64,000 nt of DNA from Burkholderiales bacterium (GTDB lineage Bacteria > Pseudomonadota > Gammaproteobacteria > Burkholderiales > Burkholderiaceae_D). The stretch spans positions 1 to 64,000 of the forward strand of contig JACQDX010000092.1 in the NCBI GenBank assembly GCA_016200895.1, given 5' to 3'. Numbering within the stretch: position 1 is the first letter of the stretch; each line of letters starts with the position of its first letter. Both the position numbers and the translations under genes were made by a program. A model generated the notes under the pieces. The model searched no databases, had not been told where the DNA came from, and saw nothing but the letters and a program-made list of their open reading frames with translations. Positions 25,823 to 36,289 of this stretch are shown here, one piece after another.

Positions 25823-25847
25823 AGTCGCCGCTAGTTCTATGGCGACT
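25823..25847 (+). other. Hairpin between thioesterase gene and liuA
   Basis: AGTCGCC (25823-25829) pairs with GGCGACT (25841-25847) just after the thioesterase stop. There is no T run, so it may stabilise or partly attenuate the transcript rather than end it. Confidence 0.4.
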
Positions 25848-25930
25848 GTAAGCAGTACTATGGCTTGCATGCTTGATCATAAGCCCGCATAAGCCAGCGA
25901 ATTTTAATTTTATAAAAGTGTGAGGACGAC

Positions 25931-27115
25931 ATGCTCCATTTACCAGGTTTGACTTTTGATCACGGCGAAGACATCGCCGCTTTGCGTGAAGCCGTGCAGC
26001 AATTTGCCCAGGCAGAAATCGCCCCGCGTGCCGCCGAGATTGACCGCAGCGACCAGTTTCCCATGGATTTGTGGCGCAAAATGGGCGACCTCGGCATCCT
26101 GGGTGTGACCGTCAGTGAAGAATATGGTGGTGCAAACATGGGCTATCTGGCCCATATCATTGCCATGGAAGAAATTTCCCGCGCTTCTGCCTCGGTTGGC
26201 CTCTCGTATGGTGCCCACTCCAACCTGTGCGTGAATCAGATCAAGCGCAATGGTACGGAAGAACAAAAAGCCAAATACCTGCCAAAACTGATCAGCGGTG
26301 AACACATAGGCGCACTCGCCATGTCCGAGCCAAATGCCGGTTCCGACGTCGTCAGCATGAAGCTGCGCGCCGACTGGAAGGGCGACCGCTTGGTCTTGAA
26401 CGGCACCAAGATGTGGATCACCAATGGCCCTGATGCCGATACCCTGGTGGTGTACGCCAAGAATGATCTGGAAGCTGGCCCACGTGGCATGACAGCCTTC
26501 CTCATAGAAAAAGGTTACAAAGGCTTCAGCATTGCGCAAAAGCTCGACAAGCTCGGTATGCGCGGCTCCCACACCGGTGAGCTGGTGTTCCAGGATTGCG
26601 AAGTCCCGGCAGAAAACGTGCTCGGTGGCCTGGGCAAGGGCGTGAATGTCCTGATGTCTGGCCTGGATTTTGAACGTACCGTCTTGTCTGGCGGCCCACT
26701 GGGCATCATGCAAGCCTGTATGGATGCGGTGGTTCCTTATGTGCATGACCGCAAGCAATTCGGCCAGCCTATCGGTGAATTCCAGCTCATGCAAGGCAAG
26801 CTGGCAGACATGTATTCTACCATGATGGCTTGCAAAGCCTATGTCTACGCAGTCGGCCAGGCCTGTGATCGCGCCAAGACGCCAGAGGCAGTACGTGCCC
26901 TGCGCAAGGATGCGGCCGGGGCAATTTTGTACTCCGCAGAAAAAGCCACATGGATGGCAGGCGAAGCTATCCAGACCCTGGGCGGCAATGGCTATATCAA
27001 TGAATACCCGGTAGGCCGCCTGTGGCGCGATGCCAAGCTGTATGAAATCGGTGCAGGCACCAGCGAGATACGTCGCATGCTGATAGGCCGCGAACTGTTT
27101 GCAGAAACCAAATAA
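25931..27115 (+). CDS. liuA: Isovaleryl-CoA dehydrogenase
   Basis: The 394-residue product is an acyl-CoA dehydrogenase oxidising isovaleryl-CoA to 3-methylcrotonyl-CoA with FAD in leucine degradation. It has the family signatures [22 protein letters not shown], and [20 protein letters not shown]. The catalytic base is placed as Glu in the FERTV loop ([15 protein letters not shown]), the distinctive position of isovaleryl-CoA dehydrogenases, whereas other members carry it near the C-terminus. The ATG follows GTGAGGACGAC. Confidence 0.95.
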   Translation: MLHLPGLTFDHGEDIAALREAVQQFAQAEIAPRAAEIDRSDQFPMDLWRKMGDLGILGVTVSEEYGGANMGYLAHIIAMEEISRASASVGLSYGAHSNLCVNQIKRNGTEEQKAKYLPKLISGEHIGALAMSEPNAGSDVVSMKLRADWKGDRLVLNGTKMWITNGPDADTLVVYAKNDLEAGPRGMTAFLIEKGYKGFSIAQKLDKLGMRGSHTGELVFQDCEVPAENVLGGLGKGVNVLMSGLDFERTVLSGGPLGIMQACMDAVVPYVHDRKQFGQPIGEFQLMQGKLADMYSTMMACKAYVYAVGQACDRAKTPEAVRALRKDAAGAILYSAEKATWMAGEAIQTLGGNGYINEYPVGRLWRDAKLYEIGAGTSEIRRMLIGRELFAETK

Positions 27116-27141
27116 GCCATTTGCGTTACACTGGTCAATTT

Positions 27142-28083
27142 ATGACGCAATTACATATCGCTACGCCTCTGCTTGAGCACAGGCGTCTGTCTGCCAGTCT
27201 GGGAAAACCAGTCTGGCTGAAGATGGAAAATACGCAGCCTTCAGGCTCCTTCAAACTGCGCGGCATAGGTCTGATGTGCCAGCGCGCTGCTGCCAATGGG
27301 GCCAGACACTTTGTCTGCCCATCTGGTGGTAATGCCGGTTTTGCTGCTGCCGTGGCAGGCGTGGCACTGAATGTTCAAACCACGATATTGGTGCCACAAA
27401 CCACGCACGAAAGCGTGCGCGCAGCGATACGTGCCATCGGTGCGACCGTCATTGTCGAAGGCGGTGTCTGGGATGAAACCAACCAGGCAGCCCTACTCTT
27501 GTGTGAGCAGCCCGGTGCTGTCTACATTCCTCCGTTTGACCATGCGGACATCTGGGATGGTAACGCGACCCTGATCGATGAAGTTGCAGGCAAGCTCGAT
27601 TTTGATGTCGTCATCTGCTCTGTCGGTGGTGGTGGCTTGTTGAGCGGCATTGCACTGGGGTTGGAACGCAATGGTCTCGGCCACATCCCCATCATCGCTT
27701 CAGAAACCGAAGGTGCAGCATCCTTGCATGCCGCAGTACAGGCAGGTGAGCTGGTGACTTTGCCAGCGATCACGTCCATTGCCAGCACCCTGGGTGCGCG
27801 CAAGGTGGCGCAACAGGCCTTTGACTGGACGCGCAAACGCATTGTCCACACCGTGACCGTCAGTGACGCCCAGGCGGTGCAGGCTTGTCTGGACTTTGCC
27901 GACGATATGCTGGCCCTGGTGGAACCAGCTTGCGGTGCGGCACTGGCAGTTGCTTATCAGAACTTGCCAGTACTGGCTGAGTTTAAAAAACCACTGATCG
28001 TGGTTTGCGGTGGCATTGCCGTGGATTTGGGTAAACTACAGGCTTGGAAAAACCAGTTCCAGCCCGTAGTTGAAACTGAGTGA
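27142..28083 (+). CDS. PLP-dependent serine/threonine dehydratase-like enzyme
   Basis: The 313-residue product is a fold type II PLP enzyme. The cofactor Lys is in PSGSFKLRG (~residue 34), and the phosphate-binding loop is SVGGGGLLSG near residue 160. Such enzymes deaminate L-serine or L-threonine to 2-oxo acids. I chose the ATG at 27142; an upstream TTG opens the frame 21 bases earlier. It lies 26 bases after liuA and 9 before aceK, so all may be co-transcribed, although its link to leucine breakdown is unclear. Confidence 0.85.
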   Translation: MTQLHIATPLLEHRRLSASLGKPVWLKMENTQPSGSFKLRGIGLMCQRAAANGARHFVCPSGGNAGFAAAVAGVALNVQTTILVPQTTHESVRAAIRAIGATVIVEGGVWDETNQAALLLCEQPGAVYIPPFDHADIWDGNATLIDEVAGKLDFDVVICSVGGGGLLSGIALGLERNGLGHIPIIASETEGAASLHAAVQAGELVTLPAITSIASTLGARKVAQQAFDWTRKRIVHTVTVSDAQAVQACLDFADDMLALVEPACGAALAVAYQNLPVLAEFKKPLIVVCGGIAVDLGKLQAWKNQFQPVVETE

Positions 28084-28092
28084 GCGCCAACC

Positions 28093-29874
28093 ATGCCCAA
28101 CACCTACTTCCCCAAGTTGCTGTCTTCGCAAATCGCTTTTGATATCGCCAGGACGATACTTGACGGTTTTGACAAGCATTACCACCTGTTCAGGGCCAGC
28201 AGTCAAAGAGCGAAACAGCAATTTGAAACGGGTGACTGGAAAGCGGCGCAAATCGCTGCACGCGAACGCATCGGTTATTACGACACCCGTGTTCGTGAAT
28301 GCGTGCAGACTCTGGAAGATGAATATGCAGAAGAAGATCTCAGCGACGAAGTCTGGCGCGAGGTCAAACTGCATTACATGGGTATGCTGATCGATCATTT
28401 GCGCCCCGAGCTGGCCGAGACTTTTTTCAATACCGTTTGTACCAAGCTCTTGCACAGAAATTATTATCACAATGATTTCATCTTTGTGCGCCCGGCAACA
28501 TCAACTGAGTATCTGGAAAGTGAAGACACGCCACCGAGTTACCGCGTGTATTACCCGGCGACAGATGGCTTGAATTTCACCATCAAGCGCATCGTCACCA
28601 ACTTCCAGCTGAACTCGAAGTTTGAAGATCTGGACCGTGATGTGGCCTTGGTGGAAGCGCGCCTGCGCGAAAATTTCGGCCCCGCCAAGCTGGAACCAAA
28701 TCATCAGATACAGGTATTGGCCAGCCTGTTCTACCGCAACAAATCTGCCTACATCATAGGCAAGGGTATCAATGGTAATAAGGAGTATCCCTTTGTCGTG
28801 CCCGTCATGCACAAGCGCAAGGGTGAACTGGTGCTTGATACCGTAATCTTTGACACCATGCTGATCACGGTGCTGTTTTCGTTCACGCGTGCCTACTTCA
28901 TGGTGGACATGGAAGTACCATCGGCCTATGTGCAATTCATACGCAGCATCTTGCCCAAGAAACCGCGTAGTGAAATCTACACCATGATAGGCCTGCAAAA
29001 GCATGGCAAGAATCTGTTTTACCGCGACTTTCTGCATCACCTCAAATATTCATCCGATCGCATAGAAGCCGCACCCGGCATACGTGGTCTGGTGATGCTG
29101 GTGTTTGCGCTCCCGTCTTTCCCGTACGTGTTCAAACTGATCAAGGACAGCTTCCCTCCACCCAAGGAAACCACCAAGGCCCTGATCAAGGAAAAATATC
29201 TGCTGGTGAAAAACCATGACCGTGTGGGCCGCATGGCCGATACCCTGGAATATTCGGATGTGGCTTTTCCACGCGCGCGTTTTTCAGAAGAACTGCTGGC
29301 CGAAATCAGGCAATATGCACCTTCCCTGCTTGAAGTGAATGATGATGAAGTCGTCATCAAGCATCTGTACATAGAACGCCGCATGACACCGCTGAATATC
29401 TGGCTGACCGAAGCTGAACAAAGCGGTGACATGGCCGCCATGGAACACGGTTTGAAAGAATATGGCAGTGCCATCAAGGACCTGGTGGCAGCAAATATTT
29501 TCCCCGGTGACATGCTATATAAAAATTTCGGTGTCACCCGTCATGGCCGTGTTGTCTTTTATGACTATGATGAAATCGAATACATCACCGACTGCAATTT
29601 CCGCAAGATACCTTTGCCGCGTAATGAAGAAGACGAGATGTCTGCCGAGCCCTGGTATCCGATTGCCAGGAATGATGTCTTTCCAGAGCAGTTTGGCACT
29701 TTCCTGCTGGGGAATAATAACGTCAGAACATATTTTATGAAGCATCACGCAGACTTGCTGACCGCCGAATACTGGCAGGCCCGCAAGAAGCGCATAGTCG
29801 ATGGCAAGGTGGATGATGTGTTTCCCTACCCGCAGGAAATCCGCTTTTGCAATCAGGTCTGTAGAGTGACTTAA
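28093..29874 (+). CDS. aceK: Isocitrate dehydrogenase kinase/phosphatase
   Basis: The 593-residue product matches AceK throughout (family about 570-600 residues). It phosphorylates and dephosphorylates isocitrate dehydrogenase to divert isocitrate into the glyoxylate bypass. The kinase fold shows [21 protein letters not shown] with the ATP-binding Lys, and the catalytic region [21 protein letters not shown]. Sitting among leucine-degradation genes makes sense, because leucine yields acetyl-CoA and acetoacetate that need the bypass for growth. Confidence 0.96.
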   Translation: MPNTYFPKLLSSQIAFDIARTILDGFDKHYHLFRASSQRAKQQFETGDWKAAQIAARERIGYYDTRVRECVQTLEDEYAEEDLSDEVWREVKLHYMGMLIDHLRPELAETFFNTVCTKLLHRNYYHNDFIFVRPATSTEYLESEDTPPSYRVYYPATDGLNFTIKRIVTNFQLNSKFEDLDRDVALVEARLRENFGPAKLEPNHQIQVLASLFYRNKSAYIIGKGINGNKEYPFVVPVMHKRKGELVLDTVIFDTMLITVLFSFTRAYFMVDMEVPSAYVQFIRSILPKKPRSEIYTMIGLQKHGKNLFYRDFLHHLKYSSDRIEAAPGIRGLVMLVFALPSFPYVFKLIKDSFPPPKETTKALIKEKYLLVKNHDRVGRMADTLEYSDVAFPRARFSEELLAEIRQYAPSLLEVNDDEVVIKHLYIERRMTPLNIWLTEAEQSGDMAAMEHGLKEYGSAIKDLVAANIFPGDMLYKNFGVTRHGRVVFYDYDEIEYITDCNFRKIPLPRNEEDEMSAEPWYPIARNDVFPEQFGTFLLGNNNVRTYFMKHHADLLTAEYWQARKKRIVDGKVDDVFPYPQEIRFCNQVCRVT

Positions 29875-29956
29875 AATTTAAAATGCTTGCTGGTTTTATA
29901 GCGGGCAAGCCCTCATTAGTCAGGCAGTGAATCTGCTTTTATTTTTGGAGAACAAG

Positions 29957-31138
29957 ATGAATGATCCTATCGTAATCGTTGGTGCAGCCCGTACCCCCAT
30001 GGGTGCCTTCCAGGGCGATTTTTCTTCCCTGACCGCCAGTCAGCTCGGTGCAGTTGCCATCAAGGCCGCCGTTGAACGCGCTGGTGTCAAGCCTGAGCTG
30101 GTAGAGGAAGTCTTGTTCGGTAATTGCCTGATGGCAGGCCAGGGCCAGGCCCCGGCACGCCAGGCTTTGCTGGCTGCGGGTTTGCCAGTGTCCACAGGTG
30201 CGGTGACCTTGTCCAAGATGTGCGGCTCGGCCATGAAAGCCACCATGATGGCCTTTGATTCCATCAATGCAGGCAGCAATGAAATCATCGTCTCCGGCGG
30301 TATGGAATCCATGACCAATGCGCCTTACCTGATCCCCAAGGCCCGTGGCGGCTACCGCATCGGTCACGGCATGATGTATGACCACATGATGCTTGACGGT
30401 CTGGAAGATGCCTACGACAAGGGCCGCTCCATGGGTACTTTTGCTGAAGACTGTTCAGCCAAATACAACTTCAGCCGTGAAGACCAGGACGCATTTGCGA
30501 TTGCCTCCGTCAAGCGCGCACAAGCCGCTACAGCCGATGGTTCTTTCGCATGGGAAATCGCCCCAGTGACAGTATCTGGCCGCGGTGGTGATGTCGTCAT
30601 TGACAAGGATGAAGGCCCGCTGAAAGCCAAGCTCGATAAAATCCCTGCACTGAAACCAGCCTTCAAAAAAGACGGCACGATTACCGCCGCCTCTTCCTCT
30701 TCCATCAATGACGGTGCAGCTGCACTGGTCTTGATGCGCGAATCCAAGGCCAAGGAACTGGGCCTGACGCCAATAGCAAAAATCCTCGGTCATGCCAGCA
30801 ATGCGCAAGAACCAGGCTGGTTCACCACAGCGCCAGTGGGTGCCATCCAGAAGTTGTACAAAAAACTGGGCTGGACGACAGACGACGTTGACCTGTTTGA
30901 AATCAATGAAGCTTTCGCAACTGTGCCTATGGCAGCCATGAAAGAGCTGGGTATACCGCATGACAAGATCAATGTACATGGCGGTGCTTGTGCTCTGGGT
31001 CATCCTATTGGTGCTTCCGGTGCGCGTATCATTATTACGCTGATGGGTGCTTTGAAAAAACAGGGTAAGAAACGCGGTGTGGCTTCTTTGTGTATTGGTG
31101 GTGGTGAGGGTACGGCTTTGGCTATTGAAATGGTCTAA
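29957..31138 (+). CDS. Acetyl-CoA C-acetyltransferase (thiolase)
   Basis: The 393-residue product is a biosynthetic/degradative thiolase: nucleophile Cys in LSKMCGSAMKA near residue 88, His in NEAFA region and in CALGHPIGASGAR (~346-355), and the second Cys in ASLCIGGGEGTA. It interconverts acetoacetyl-CoA and two acetyl-CoA, the last step from leucine's acetoacetate branch. ATG 29957 follows TTGGAGAACAAG; the frame opens 30 bases earlier. A palindromic repeat follows. Confidence 0.94.
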   Translation: MNDPIVIVGAARTPMGAFQGDFSSLTASQLGAVAIKAAVERAGVKPELVEEVLFGNCLMAGQGQAPARQALLAAGLPVSTGAVTLSKMCGSAMKATMMAFDSINAGSNEIIVSGGMESMTNAPYLIPKARGGYRIGHGMMYDHMMLDGLEDAYDKGRSMGTFAEDCSAKYNFSREDQDAFAIASVKRAQAATADGSFAWEIAPVTVSGRGGDVVIDKDEGPLKAKLDKIPALKPAFKKDGTITAASSSSINDGAAALVLMRESKAKELGLTPIAKILGHASNAQEPGWFTTAPVGAIQKLYKKLGWTTDDVDLFEINEAFATVPMAAMKELGIPHDKINVHGGACALGHPIGASGARIIITLMGALKKQGKKRGVASLCIGGGEGTALAIEMV

Positions 31139-31156
31139 ACGAAATTAATTTCGAAT

Positions 31157-31272
31157 TCCCTCCCCATCAAGGGGAGGGGTAGGGTGGGGATGGGGTTCGG
31201 TTGATTGACCGCAAACTAAATTGCGTCAGAAACCTATCCCCATCCCAGCCTTCCCCTTGAAGGGGAAGGAGC
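31157..31272. repeat. REPIN-like inverted repeat
   Basis: Two imperfect inverted copies of a GGGGAGGGGTAGGGTGGGGA-type block (about 31157-31198 and 31231-31272) flank a 32-nt spacer, each with its own small hairpin (TCCCC-ATCAA-GGGGA; TTCCCCTTGAAGGGGAA). Similar CCCTCCCC/GGGTGGGG intergenic repeats are widespread in proteobacteria. It lies between the thiolase and SDR genes and may end the thiolase transcript. Confidence 0.7.
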
Positions 31273-31292
31273 TAAACTAACCGGAAATATTT

Positions 31293-31961
31293 ATGCCAGT
31301 CGCTTTAATCATCGGTGCATCACGCGGTATAGGCCACGAACTGGCCATGCAATACAAGGCGGCAGGCTGGCGTGTCATCGCCACTGCGCGCAAGGAAGAA
31401 GATTTGACTGCCTTGCAGTCGGCAGGTTGCGAAGCGCTGCAACTGGATGTGAATAATCTCAATGATTGCACTGGATTGAGTGGGCGTCTTGATGATGAAA
31501 AAATTGATGTGGCTATCCTGAACGCTGGTGTCTTCGGCCCAAGAACTGAGGGCCCTACAGCGCCGGACCAGCAGCAGTTTGATGCCGTTATGCATACCAA
31601 TGTCTTGTCGGCCATGCGAATATTGCCTATCGTGCTGCCGCTGGTTGAAAACGCCGGTGGCAAGCTGGCGGTGATTTCTTCCAGCATGGCATCGATAGGT
31701 GAGCGCAGCAACCCGGCTGGCTGGTTATACCGCGCCAGCAAGACGGCATTGAATTCAGTATTGAAAGATGTGTCGCTGAGTACCGACAAAGCCATTTGTG
31801 TCGCCATGGACCCGGGCTGGGTAAAAACCGATATGGGTGGTGATGCAGCAGAAATCACCGTCGATGTCAGCGTCGCCGGCATACGTCAGACCCTGGCAGC
31901 ACTCAAGCCTGCGGACAATGGCAAATATCTGCAATATACAGGTGCAGAACACGGCTGGTAA
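31293..31961 (+). CDS. Short-chain dehydrogenase/reductase
   Basis: The 222-residue product starts with GASRGIGHE (residues ~8-16) for cofactor binding, has NAGVFGP (~75-81), SSSMASIG with the catalytic Ser near residue 130, and YRASK (~149-153) as active site. A C-terminal WVKTDMGG is typical of short 'SDR family' members such as YciK/CsgA types. The substrate is not known; its neighbours suggest acyl or hydroxyacyl metabolism. Confidence 0.87.
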   Translation: MPVALIIGASRGIGHELAMQYKAAGWRVIATARKEEDLTALQSAGCEALQLDVNNLNDCTGLSGRLDDEKIDVAILNAGVFGPRTEGPTAPDQQQFDAVMHTNVLSAMRILPIVLPLVENAGGKLAVISSSMASIGERSNPAGWLYRASKTALNSVLKDVSLSTDKAICVAMDPGWVKTDMGGDAAEITVDVSVAGIRQTLAALKPADNGKYLQYTGAEHGW

Positions 31962-32004
31962 ATCTTCACAAGTAAAGCTCAATAGAATAGAGATCAGAAC
32001 CATC

Positions 32005-33138
32005 ATGCTACTCACACCAGAACACGAAATGATACGCGACGCCGTGCGCGCCTTTGCCCAGGAACGCCTTGTGCCCAATGCCGCACGCTGGGACAAGGAA
32101 CATCACTTCCCGGCAGAAGAATTGAAAGAACTGGCGCAGATGGGTGCCTATGGCGTGGCCGTGCCAGAAGAGTTTGGCGGTGCAGGCATGGATTACCTGT
32201 CACTGGCCCTGGTGCTGGAAGAGATTGCCGCCGGTGATGGCGGCACGTCTACCGTGGTGTCCGTGAACAATTGCCCGGTCTGCAGCATTGCCATGATGTA
32301 TGCCAATGATGCACAGAAAAAACAATGGCTAACACCGCTGGCACAAGGTGAGATGCTTGGTGCTTTTTGCCTGACTGAACCACATGCAGGCAGTGATGCC
32401 TCTGAGTTGCGCACTACCGCAAAACGGGATGGCGATCATTACGTCATCAATGGCGTCAAGCAATTCATCACTAGCGGTAAATATGCCGATGTGGCCATCG
32501 TCATGGCAGTAACAGATAAGGAAGCAGGCAAGAAAGGCATCAGCGCCTTCTGGGTGCCAACCAGCACGCCCGGCTATATCGTCGCCAGCCTGGAACAAAA
32601 AATGGGCCAGCATTCATCCGACACGGCACAAATCCTGTTCGAAAATTGCCGCATCCCGGCAGAAAACCTGATAGGTATTGAAGGCGCGGGTTACAAGATT
32701 GCCCTGTCTGGCCTCGAAGGCGGCCGCATAGGCATTGCCTCGCAATCAGTAGGCATGGCACGCGCCGCATTTGAAGCCGCACTGGCCTATGCCAAAGACC
32801 GCAGCAGTTTTGGCAAGCCCATTTTTGAACATCAGTCAGTCCAATTTAAACTGGCCGACATGGCGACGCAAATAGAAGCCGCCCGCCAACTGATCTGGCA
32901 CGCCGCCAGCATGAAAGATGCAGGCAAACCCTGCCTGAAAGAAGCGGCAATGGCAAAACTGTTTGCATCAGAAATGGCAGAAAAAGTCTGCTCGGATGCG
33001 ATACAAATCCACGGCGGCTACGGCTATGTCAGCGACTTCCCGGTAGAACGTATTTACCGTGATGTACGGGTTTGCCAGATTTATGAAGGTACTTCCGATA
33101 TACAAAAGATTTTGATCGGACGTGCATTGGCAGGTTAA
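32005..33138 (+). CDS. Acyl-CoA dehydrogenase (short/branched-chain type)
   Basis: The 377-residue product has the family signatures GAFCLTEPHAGSDASELRTTA, YVINGVKQFITSG and IQIHGGYGYVSDFPVERIYRD. The catalytic Glu is the usual C-terminal one, in CQIYEGTSDIQKILIGRAL near residue 362, unlike the isovaleryl-CoA dehydrogenase at 25.9 kb. It should oxidise a short straight or branched acyl-CoA. The ATG chosen fits the N-terminal MLLTPEHEMIRD start of the family. No Shine-Dalgarno is strong. Confidence 0.92.
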   Translation: MLLTPEHEMIRDAVRAFAQERLVPNAARWDKEHHFPAEELKELAQMGAYGVAVPEEFGGAGMDYLSLALVLEEIAAGDGGTSTVVSVNNCPVCSIAMMYANDAQKKQWLTPLAQGEMLGAFCLTEPHAGSDASELRTTAKRDGDHYVINGVKQFITSGKYADVAIVMAVTDKEAGKKGISAFWVPTSTPGYIVASLEQKMGQHSSDTAQILFENCRIPAENLIGIEGAGYKIALSGLEGGRIGIASQSVGMARAAFEAALAYAKDRSSFGKPIFEHQSVQFKLADMATQIEAARQLIWHAASMKDAGKPCLKEAAMAKLFASEMAEKVCSDAIQIHGGYGYVSDFPVERIYRDVRVCQIYEGTSDIQKILIGRALAG

Positions 33139-33146
33139 AAATAAAA

Positions 33147-33278
33147 GACACAGAGATTTTCTCTTTGGTTCTCCTCTGTGTCTCTGTGGTGTAGCAAGGG
33201 TTTCGAATGGCATGCCATTCGCTTGCGAAACGAAGGCTTCATGCAAGAAGCCTTTCCTCTCTCTGTGGTGAGAGGTTT
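33147..33278. repeat. CACAGAG-type repeat, copy 2, interrupted by a structured insert
   Basis: The left part (33147-33191) and right part (33261-33278) match the CACAGAG/CTCTGTG repeat family; a 69-bp insert (33192-33260) separates them. The 10-bp sequence CTCTGTGGTG occurs directly on both sides of the insert (33182-33191 and 33261-33270), like a target-site duplication. Confidence 0.65.
33192..33254 (-). mobile_element. 63-nt three-helix module, copy B
   Basis: On the minus strand: an 8-bp hairpin with loop TTGCAT (33254-33233), an 11-nt linker, a perfect 18-nt palindrome (33221-33204) and a 12-nt tail. Linker GCAAG pairs with tail CTTGC. It aligns without gaps to 54242-54304, and the two copies differ by paired, compensating changes in all three helices. 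It has no coding capacity. Confidence 0.7.
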
Positions 33279-33296
33279 TAGAAAAACGGAGACAGC

Positions 33297-33692
33297 ATGA
33301 AAAAAGGTTACAAGCAACTGGTTGATGAAGCCAATGCCGAGATCAAGACCTATAGCGTGGCAGAAGCCCAGGCCAAACTGGCAGACGCCAATGTACAGTT
33401 CATCGATGTGCGTGATATCCGCGAACTCGAACGTGAAGGCATCGTCCCCGGTGCCTATCATGCCCCACGCGGCATGATAGAGTTTTGGGTTGATCCTGAT
33501 TCACCTTATTTCAAACCTGTATTCGGCGAGAAAAAAGAATTTATTTTATTTTGTGCCGCTGGCTGGCGCAGTGCACTTACCACCAAGACCGTACAAGACA
33601 TGGGGCTGGAAAATGTCGCCCATATTGATGGCGGTTTTACTGCCTGGAAAGCCGCGGGTGCGCCAGTCGCCAACAAGGAAAGCAAGAAGTAA
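33297..33692 (+). CDS. Rhodanese-like domain protein
   Basis: The 131-residue product is a single rhodanese domain: YSVAEAQAKLAD, FIDVRDIRELEREGIVPGAYHAPRG, and the active-site loop ILFCAAGWRSALTT with the catalytic Cys near residue 84. These domains move sulfane sulfur or act as persulfide carriers in the cytoplasm. The loop Cys is intact, so it should be active. It is followed 2 bases later by a YchJ gene. Confidence 0.9.
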   Translation: MKKGYKQLVDEANAEIKTYSVAEAQAKLADANVQFIDVRDIRELEREGIVPGAYHAPRGMIEFWVDPDSPYFKPVFGEKKEFILFCAAGWRSALTTKTVQDMGLENVAHIDGGFTAWKAAGAPVANKESKK

Positions 33693-33694
33693 TA

Positions 33695-34078
33695 ATGAGC
33701 AGTAAAGCATGCCCCTGTGGCTCGAATAAAAATATTGAACAGTGTTGCGGCCAGTACATCAGCGGCGCAGCCCTTGCACCTTCGGCAGAAGCGCTGATGC
33801 GTTCTCGCTATACCGCGTATACCCTGAACGATGAAGCATATCTGCGTGCGACCTGGGATGAACGGACTTGTCCCAAGGAGCGCATTACGCATGGTGACCC
33901 GACCAAATGGCTGGGCTTGGAAGTAAAGAAATTCAAAGCTGATGGTGACGCGGCGACGGTAGAATTTGTTGCCCGTTACAAGATAGCTGGCAAAGCGCAC
34001 AGGCTGCATGAACTCAGCCGTTTTGTGCGCTATGAAGGCAAGTGGTTTTACGTGGATGGCAGTTTTCCAGAAAAGTGA
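33695..34078 (+). CDS. YchJ-family (UPF0225) SEC-C motif protein
   Basis: The 127-residue product begins with a SEC-C-like zinc site [16 protein letters not shown] (residues 6-21) and continues with the YchJ NTF2-like domain ([29 protein letters not shown]). The family's role is unknown; the zinc knuckle suggests protein or ribosome contact. It sits between the rhodanese gene and liuB and is probably co-transcribed. Confidence 0.88.
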   Translation: MSSKACPCGSNKNIEQCCGQYISGAALAPSAEALMRSRYTAYTLNDEAYLRATWDERTCPKERITHGDPTKWLGLEVKKFKADGDAATVEFVARYKIAGKAHRLHELSRFVRYEGKWFYVDGSFPEK

Positions 34079-34086
34079 AAAAGATA

Positions 34087-35709
34087 ATGACAACTTTAGA
34101 TTCCAAACTCAATCCCCGCTCTGAAGAATTCAAAGCCAATTCAGCGGCCATGCAAGCCGTGGTGGATGACCTCAAAGAAAAAATCACCAAAATTGCACTT
34201 GGTGGTGGCGATGAAGCGCGCAAGAAACATCTGGCGCGTGGCAAGCTCTTACCCCGTGACCGAGTACAAATGCTGCTTGATGCAGGCACGCCTTTCCTGG
34301 AGTTTTCGCAACTCGCTGCCTTCGACATGTACAAAGAAAAGAACGGTGCCGATGCCGCCCCGTCTGCCGGTGTCATCACCGGCATAGGCCGCGTGGCCGG
34401 GCAGGAATGCATCATCGTCTGTAATGATGCGACAGTTAAGGGCGGCACCTATTACCCTCTGACCGTCAAGAAGCATTTGCGTGCGCAAGAGATTGCCGAA
34501 CAAAATAATCTGCCCTGCATTTACCTCGTCGATAGCGGCGGCGCGAACTTACCTAATCAGGACGATGTTTTCCCTGACCGTGATCATTTTGGCCGCATCT
34601 TCTACAACCAGGCCAATATGTCGGCCAAGGGCATACCGCAAATCGCCGTGGTCATGGGTTCCTGTACTGCCGGTGGTGCTTATGTGCCAGCGATGAGTGA
34701 TGAATCCATCATCGTCAAGAACCAGGGCACGATTTTCCTCGGTGGCCCACCGCTGGTGAAAGCCGCCACTGGCGAAGTCGTCAGTGCTGAAGACCTTGGT
34801 GGTGGCGATGTGCATACCCGTCTGTCTGGCGTGGTAGATCATCTGGCACAAAATGATACGCACGCGCTGTCACTGGCGCGCACCATCGTCTCGCACCTGA
34901 ACCGCCAGAAGCCACAAACCGTGGTCATGAAAGAAGTTGAAGAACCGAAGTTCCCGGCATCAGAATTGTATGGCGTGATACCGGTCGATACCCGCAAGCC
35001 TTTTGATGTGCGTGAAGTCATTGCCCGCATCGTCGATGGCAGCCATTTCGATGAATTCAAGGCGCGTTATGGAGCTACCCTGGTCTGCGGTTTTGCGCAT
35101 ATCCATGGCATGCCGGTTGGCATCATCGCCAATAACGGTATCCTGTTTTCTGAATCGGCCTTGAAGGGCGCGCATTTCATAGAACTATGCTGCCAGCGCA
35201 AGATACCTCTGGTCTTCCTGCAAAACATCACTGGCTTCATGGTGGGGCGCAAATATGAAAACGAAGGCATCGCCCGCAATGGCGCCAAAATGGTGACCGC
35301 AGTGGCGACAGCGAATGTACCGAAGTTTACCGTCATCATCGGTGGTAGTTTTGGTGCAGGCAACTATGGCATGTGTGGCCGCGCTTACTCACCGCGCTTC
35401 ATGTGGATGTGGCCAAATGCGCGTATCAGCGTCATGGGTGGCGAACAGGCTGCCAGCGTATTGGCGACAGTAAAACGTGATGGAATAGAAGGCAAGGGTG
35501 GCAGTTGGTCAGCCGAAGAAGAGGCGGGTTTCAAACAACCGATCAAAGACCAGTACGAACACCAGGGTCATCCATATTATGCGTCCGCACGCTTGTGGGA
35601 TGATGGTGTTATCGATCCGGCAGATACCCGCATGGTTTTGGGTCTGGGCTTGTCGGCGGCCTTGAACGCACCGATACCGGATGTGAAGTTTGGCGTGTTC
35701 AGGATGTAA
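34087..35709 (+). CDS. liuB: 3-methylcrotonyl-CoA carboxylase, carboxyltransferase (beta) subunit
   Basis: The 540-residue product has the two crotonase-like carboxyltransferase halves, with [23 protein letters not shown] and [17 protein letters not shown] in the first and [20 protein letters not shown] plus [20 protein letters not shown] in the second. It carboxylates 3-methylcrotonyl-CoA using the biotin arm of LiuD (42.2 kb). I chose ATG 34087; the frame opens further upstream within the YchJ gene. LiuD is 6.5 kb away, separated by biotin genes. Confidence 0.95.
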   Translation: MTTLDSKLNPRSEEFKANSAAMQAVVDDLKEKITKIALGGGDEARKKHLARGKLLPRDRVQMLLDAGTPFLEFSQLAAFDMYKEKNGADAAPSAGVITGIGRVAGQECIIVCNDATVKGGTYYPLTVKKHLRAQEIAEQNNLPCIYLVDSGGANLPNQDDVFPDRDHFGRIFYNQANMSAKGIPQIAVVMGSCTAGGAYVPAMSDESIIVKNQGTIFLGGPPLVKAATGEVVSAEDLGGGDVHTRLSGVVDHLAQNDTHALSLARTIVSHLNRQKPQTVVMKEVEEPKFPASELYGVIPVDTRKPFDVREVIARIVDGSHFDEFKARYGATLVCGFAHIHGMPVGIIANNGILFSESALKGAHFIELCCQRKIPLVFLQNITGFMVGRKYENEGIARNGAKMVTAVATANVPKFTVIIGGSFGAGNYGMCGRAYSPRFMWMWPNARISVMGGEQAASVLATVKRDGIEGKGGSWSAEEEAGFKQPIKDQYEHQGHPYYASARLWDDGVIDPADTRMVLGLGLSAALNAPIPDVKFGVFRM

Positions 35710-35724
35710 GCTAAAGCATATTTT

Positions 35725-36216
35725 ATGGAAAAAACATATATTCCCTCCTTGTTAATGACTGGCCTTGCATTGATCGTCAGCGCCTGTGTGACTGCGCCTT
35801 ATGTAGCACCACAAAATGGTGCTGTCGCCGATCTGGCAATCAGAATTAAACCAGCCCAGGGGACGGGTTTTAATTTATATATTTACGACAATGCTGAGTC
35901 TTGCTCCGGTGCAAAGACTGTAATTGATGATGCGGGAAAAGTAAGTATTTCAGCAACTAAGCTGGTAGCGGATAAGTTGACAACCTTTGGGTATTCTGAA
36001 GTCATGGGTAATACCTCATGTAATATCAATTTCAGTTTTTTCCCTAACGCTGATCACATTTATGTACTTGATACTGTGACGGGTCGTCATAGATGTAGTG
36101 TACGCATAGTCGATGCAACAGATATTAAAAAGATGTTTGCCGTTCCGATGATCAACCGCACGGTAAATGGTGCCATGTGTGCGCCTTTGAAAAAAATAGA
36201 TCAGCCACCAAAGTAG
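35725..36216 (+). CDS. Predicted lipoprotein of unknown function
   Basis: The 163-residue product has a lipoprotein signal with lipobox VSAC (Cys near residue 21). The mature part has three or four further cysteines (AESCSG, TSCNIN, HRCSVR, GAMCAP) that could form disulfides. Codon use is more AT-rich than its neighbours and it separates liuB from liuC, so it may be a later insertion in the cluster. No family recognised. Confidence 0.72.
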   Translation: MEKTYIPSLLMTGLALIVSACVTAPYVAPQNGAVADLAIRIKPAQGTGFNLYIYDNAESCSGAKTVIDDAGKVSISATKLVADKLTTFGYSEVMGNTSCNINFSFFPNADHIYVLDTVTGRHRCSVRIVDATDIKKMFAVPMINRTVNGAMCAPLKKIDQPPK

Positions 36217-36289
36217 CCTGAAGGTTGTAGCGATAAAGATAATTGCTTATTAAGCGAACTGAATTCAGCAAGGAAGAGGCTGTATAAAA

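Noticed and set aside
34042-34086. Longer start of liuB inside the YchJ gene
   Set aside because: The extra residues do not resemble the family start, and ATG 34087 fits normal length better.
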